Positions 63,180 to 64,000 of a stretch of 64,000 nt of DNA are shown here, in pieces (positions within the stretch are counted from its first letter, which is position 1; each line of letters opens with the position of its first letter). The position numbers and the translations under genes are program-made. The notes beneath the pieces were generated by a model. It was given only the letters and a program-made list of their open reading frames with translations. It was not told the origin of the DNA and searched no databases. Source of the stretch: Onchocerca volvulus (lineage: Eukaryota > Nematoda > Chromadorea > Rhabditida > Onchocercidae); assembly GCA_000499405.2 (NCBI GenBank), contig HG738137.1, forward strand, positions 9,411,459 to 9,475,458, given 5' to 3'.

Positions 63180-64000
63180 GTTTGTTTGAACTTTCAAGGA
63201 TTCAATTTGTTCTTATATTTAAATTGAAGAAGAAAAAATCTCGTTTTGGGGAATTTATATGTATTATTATTATTATTATTATTAATAGACTATTGCATCA
63301 TTTATTTTCTGCATTAATATTTTAAAGAATAAGTTTGATTTGCTTGCTTAATTTATACTTCTAGAAAAATCGAATATTTATGTTCTCTTTTTTTTAATTT
63401 TCGAAGTGTATGTATAAAATTATGCTAACGTTAAATGAGTGGAAAAGAGTTATTACCGTAAATCTTAAATGATATAGCAGAATTTCATATATTATTGATG
63501 AGTACATTAAATAAAAAGTGAAAGTGATGTTAATTTTGAACATTAATCTAAATCTTTTTTCGAATATTTCTCAAAAGTTTTCATTAGTGGGTGTTATTTA
63601 GAAAAAGTAAGGGAAAGATATCCGCTTCATAGAATTCTATCATCTTGTTAAAAGATTAGAGGCATGTTTTTAAGAAATGCGATAATATTACTTATCAGCT
63701 AAGCAAATACACTAACAAATACACTTGTTTGGTCTGTTGAATTCTCTCTTGGAAATTAGAAAATTTCAGTTTTATGTAGCTTCAATGATTATATCAAGAG
63801 AAGGAACACATAAAATAATTAGTGGTCATCGTATCTAAGCAATAGCCGATAATTTAGCTTGAACTTCTCTTTTGCTAATAAGCTCTCATCTCTTTTCCTT
63901 TTCTCACCTCCTTATCTTTTCTCTTCCCTTATCATTCCATCTTTTTCGTCATTAGTATTTTTCCATTCGCGTACTATTTTCTCTCATTAATTCACTTTTA
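63180..64000 (+). other. Next pbrm-1 intron, running off the window
   Basis: The sequence after the GTTTGT donor at 63180 is AT-rich and intron-like with a short ATT run near 63265-63285. No further exon is seen. Confidence 0.6.

Overview
The window is nuclear DNA from a nematode, most likely a filarial or other spirurid (clade III) parasite; the genus is not claimed. The evidence is a very AT-rich background, small exons with short GT-AG introns ending in TTTCAG or TTTTAG, and such acceptors just upstream of several start codons, as expected for spliced-leader trans-splicing. It also holds a nematode-type serpentine receptor and decayed Helitron and BEL/Pao elements. A run of Ns (18211-18397) shows it is a draft scaffold.

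Layout. 1-241: last exon of elongation factor 2 (+). 3623-10988: a 17-exon signal-peptide-peptidase-like intramembrane aspartyl protease of the SPPL2 type (+). 11000-16600: gene-poor DNA with a scrambled Helitron helicase relic (14.3-15.4 kb) and a broken SLC19-type vitamin transporter pseudogene (-). 16966-19250: an srx-like 7TM receptor (+), interrupted by the gap. 19.3-28.6 kb: repeat-rich DNA with Helitron tail arrays, a Helitron Rep/helicase relic and a BEL/Pao reverse transcriptase relic. A two-exon gene for a possible 63-residue secreted peptide (24334-25067) also lies there. 28678-30663: GINS subunit PSF2 (+). 30999-44216: a 20-exon armadillo + BTB protein resembling ARMC5 (-), with the DAP1 gene (40541-41035, +) nested antisense in its fifth intron. 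46913-63179: 29 exons of polybromo-1 (+), with six bromodomains and two BAH domains, running off the right edge before its C-terminal part.

The genes are independent housekeeping or regulatory units, not one pathway: translation, membrane proteolysis, DNA replication (GINS), chromatin remodelling (PBAF), a probable CUL3 adaptor and an autophagy/growth regulator. PSF2 and the ARMC5-like gene converge tail to tail with probably overlapping 3' UTRs. The ARMC5-like gene and pbrm-1 diverge from a 2.7-kb interval carrying a long GT microsatellite. I reconstructed exons by hand from splice signals, reading frame and phase. In the PSF2, ARMC5-like, DAP1 and pbrm-1 models every junction is phase-consistent, which is strong internal support. 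No CRISPR, operon-like phage system or new enzymatic system was found. The least ordinary items are the secreted-peptide candidate, the rearranged Helitrons and the lineage features of the chromatin and ARM-BTB proteins.
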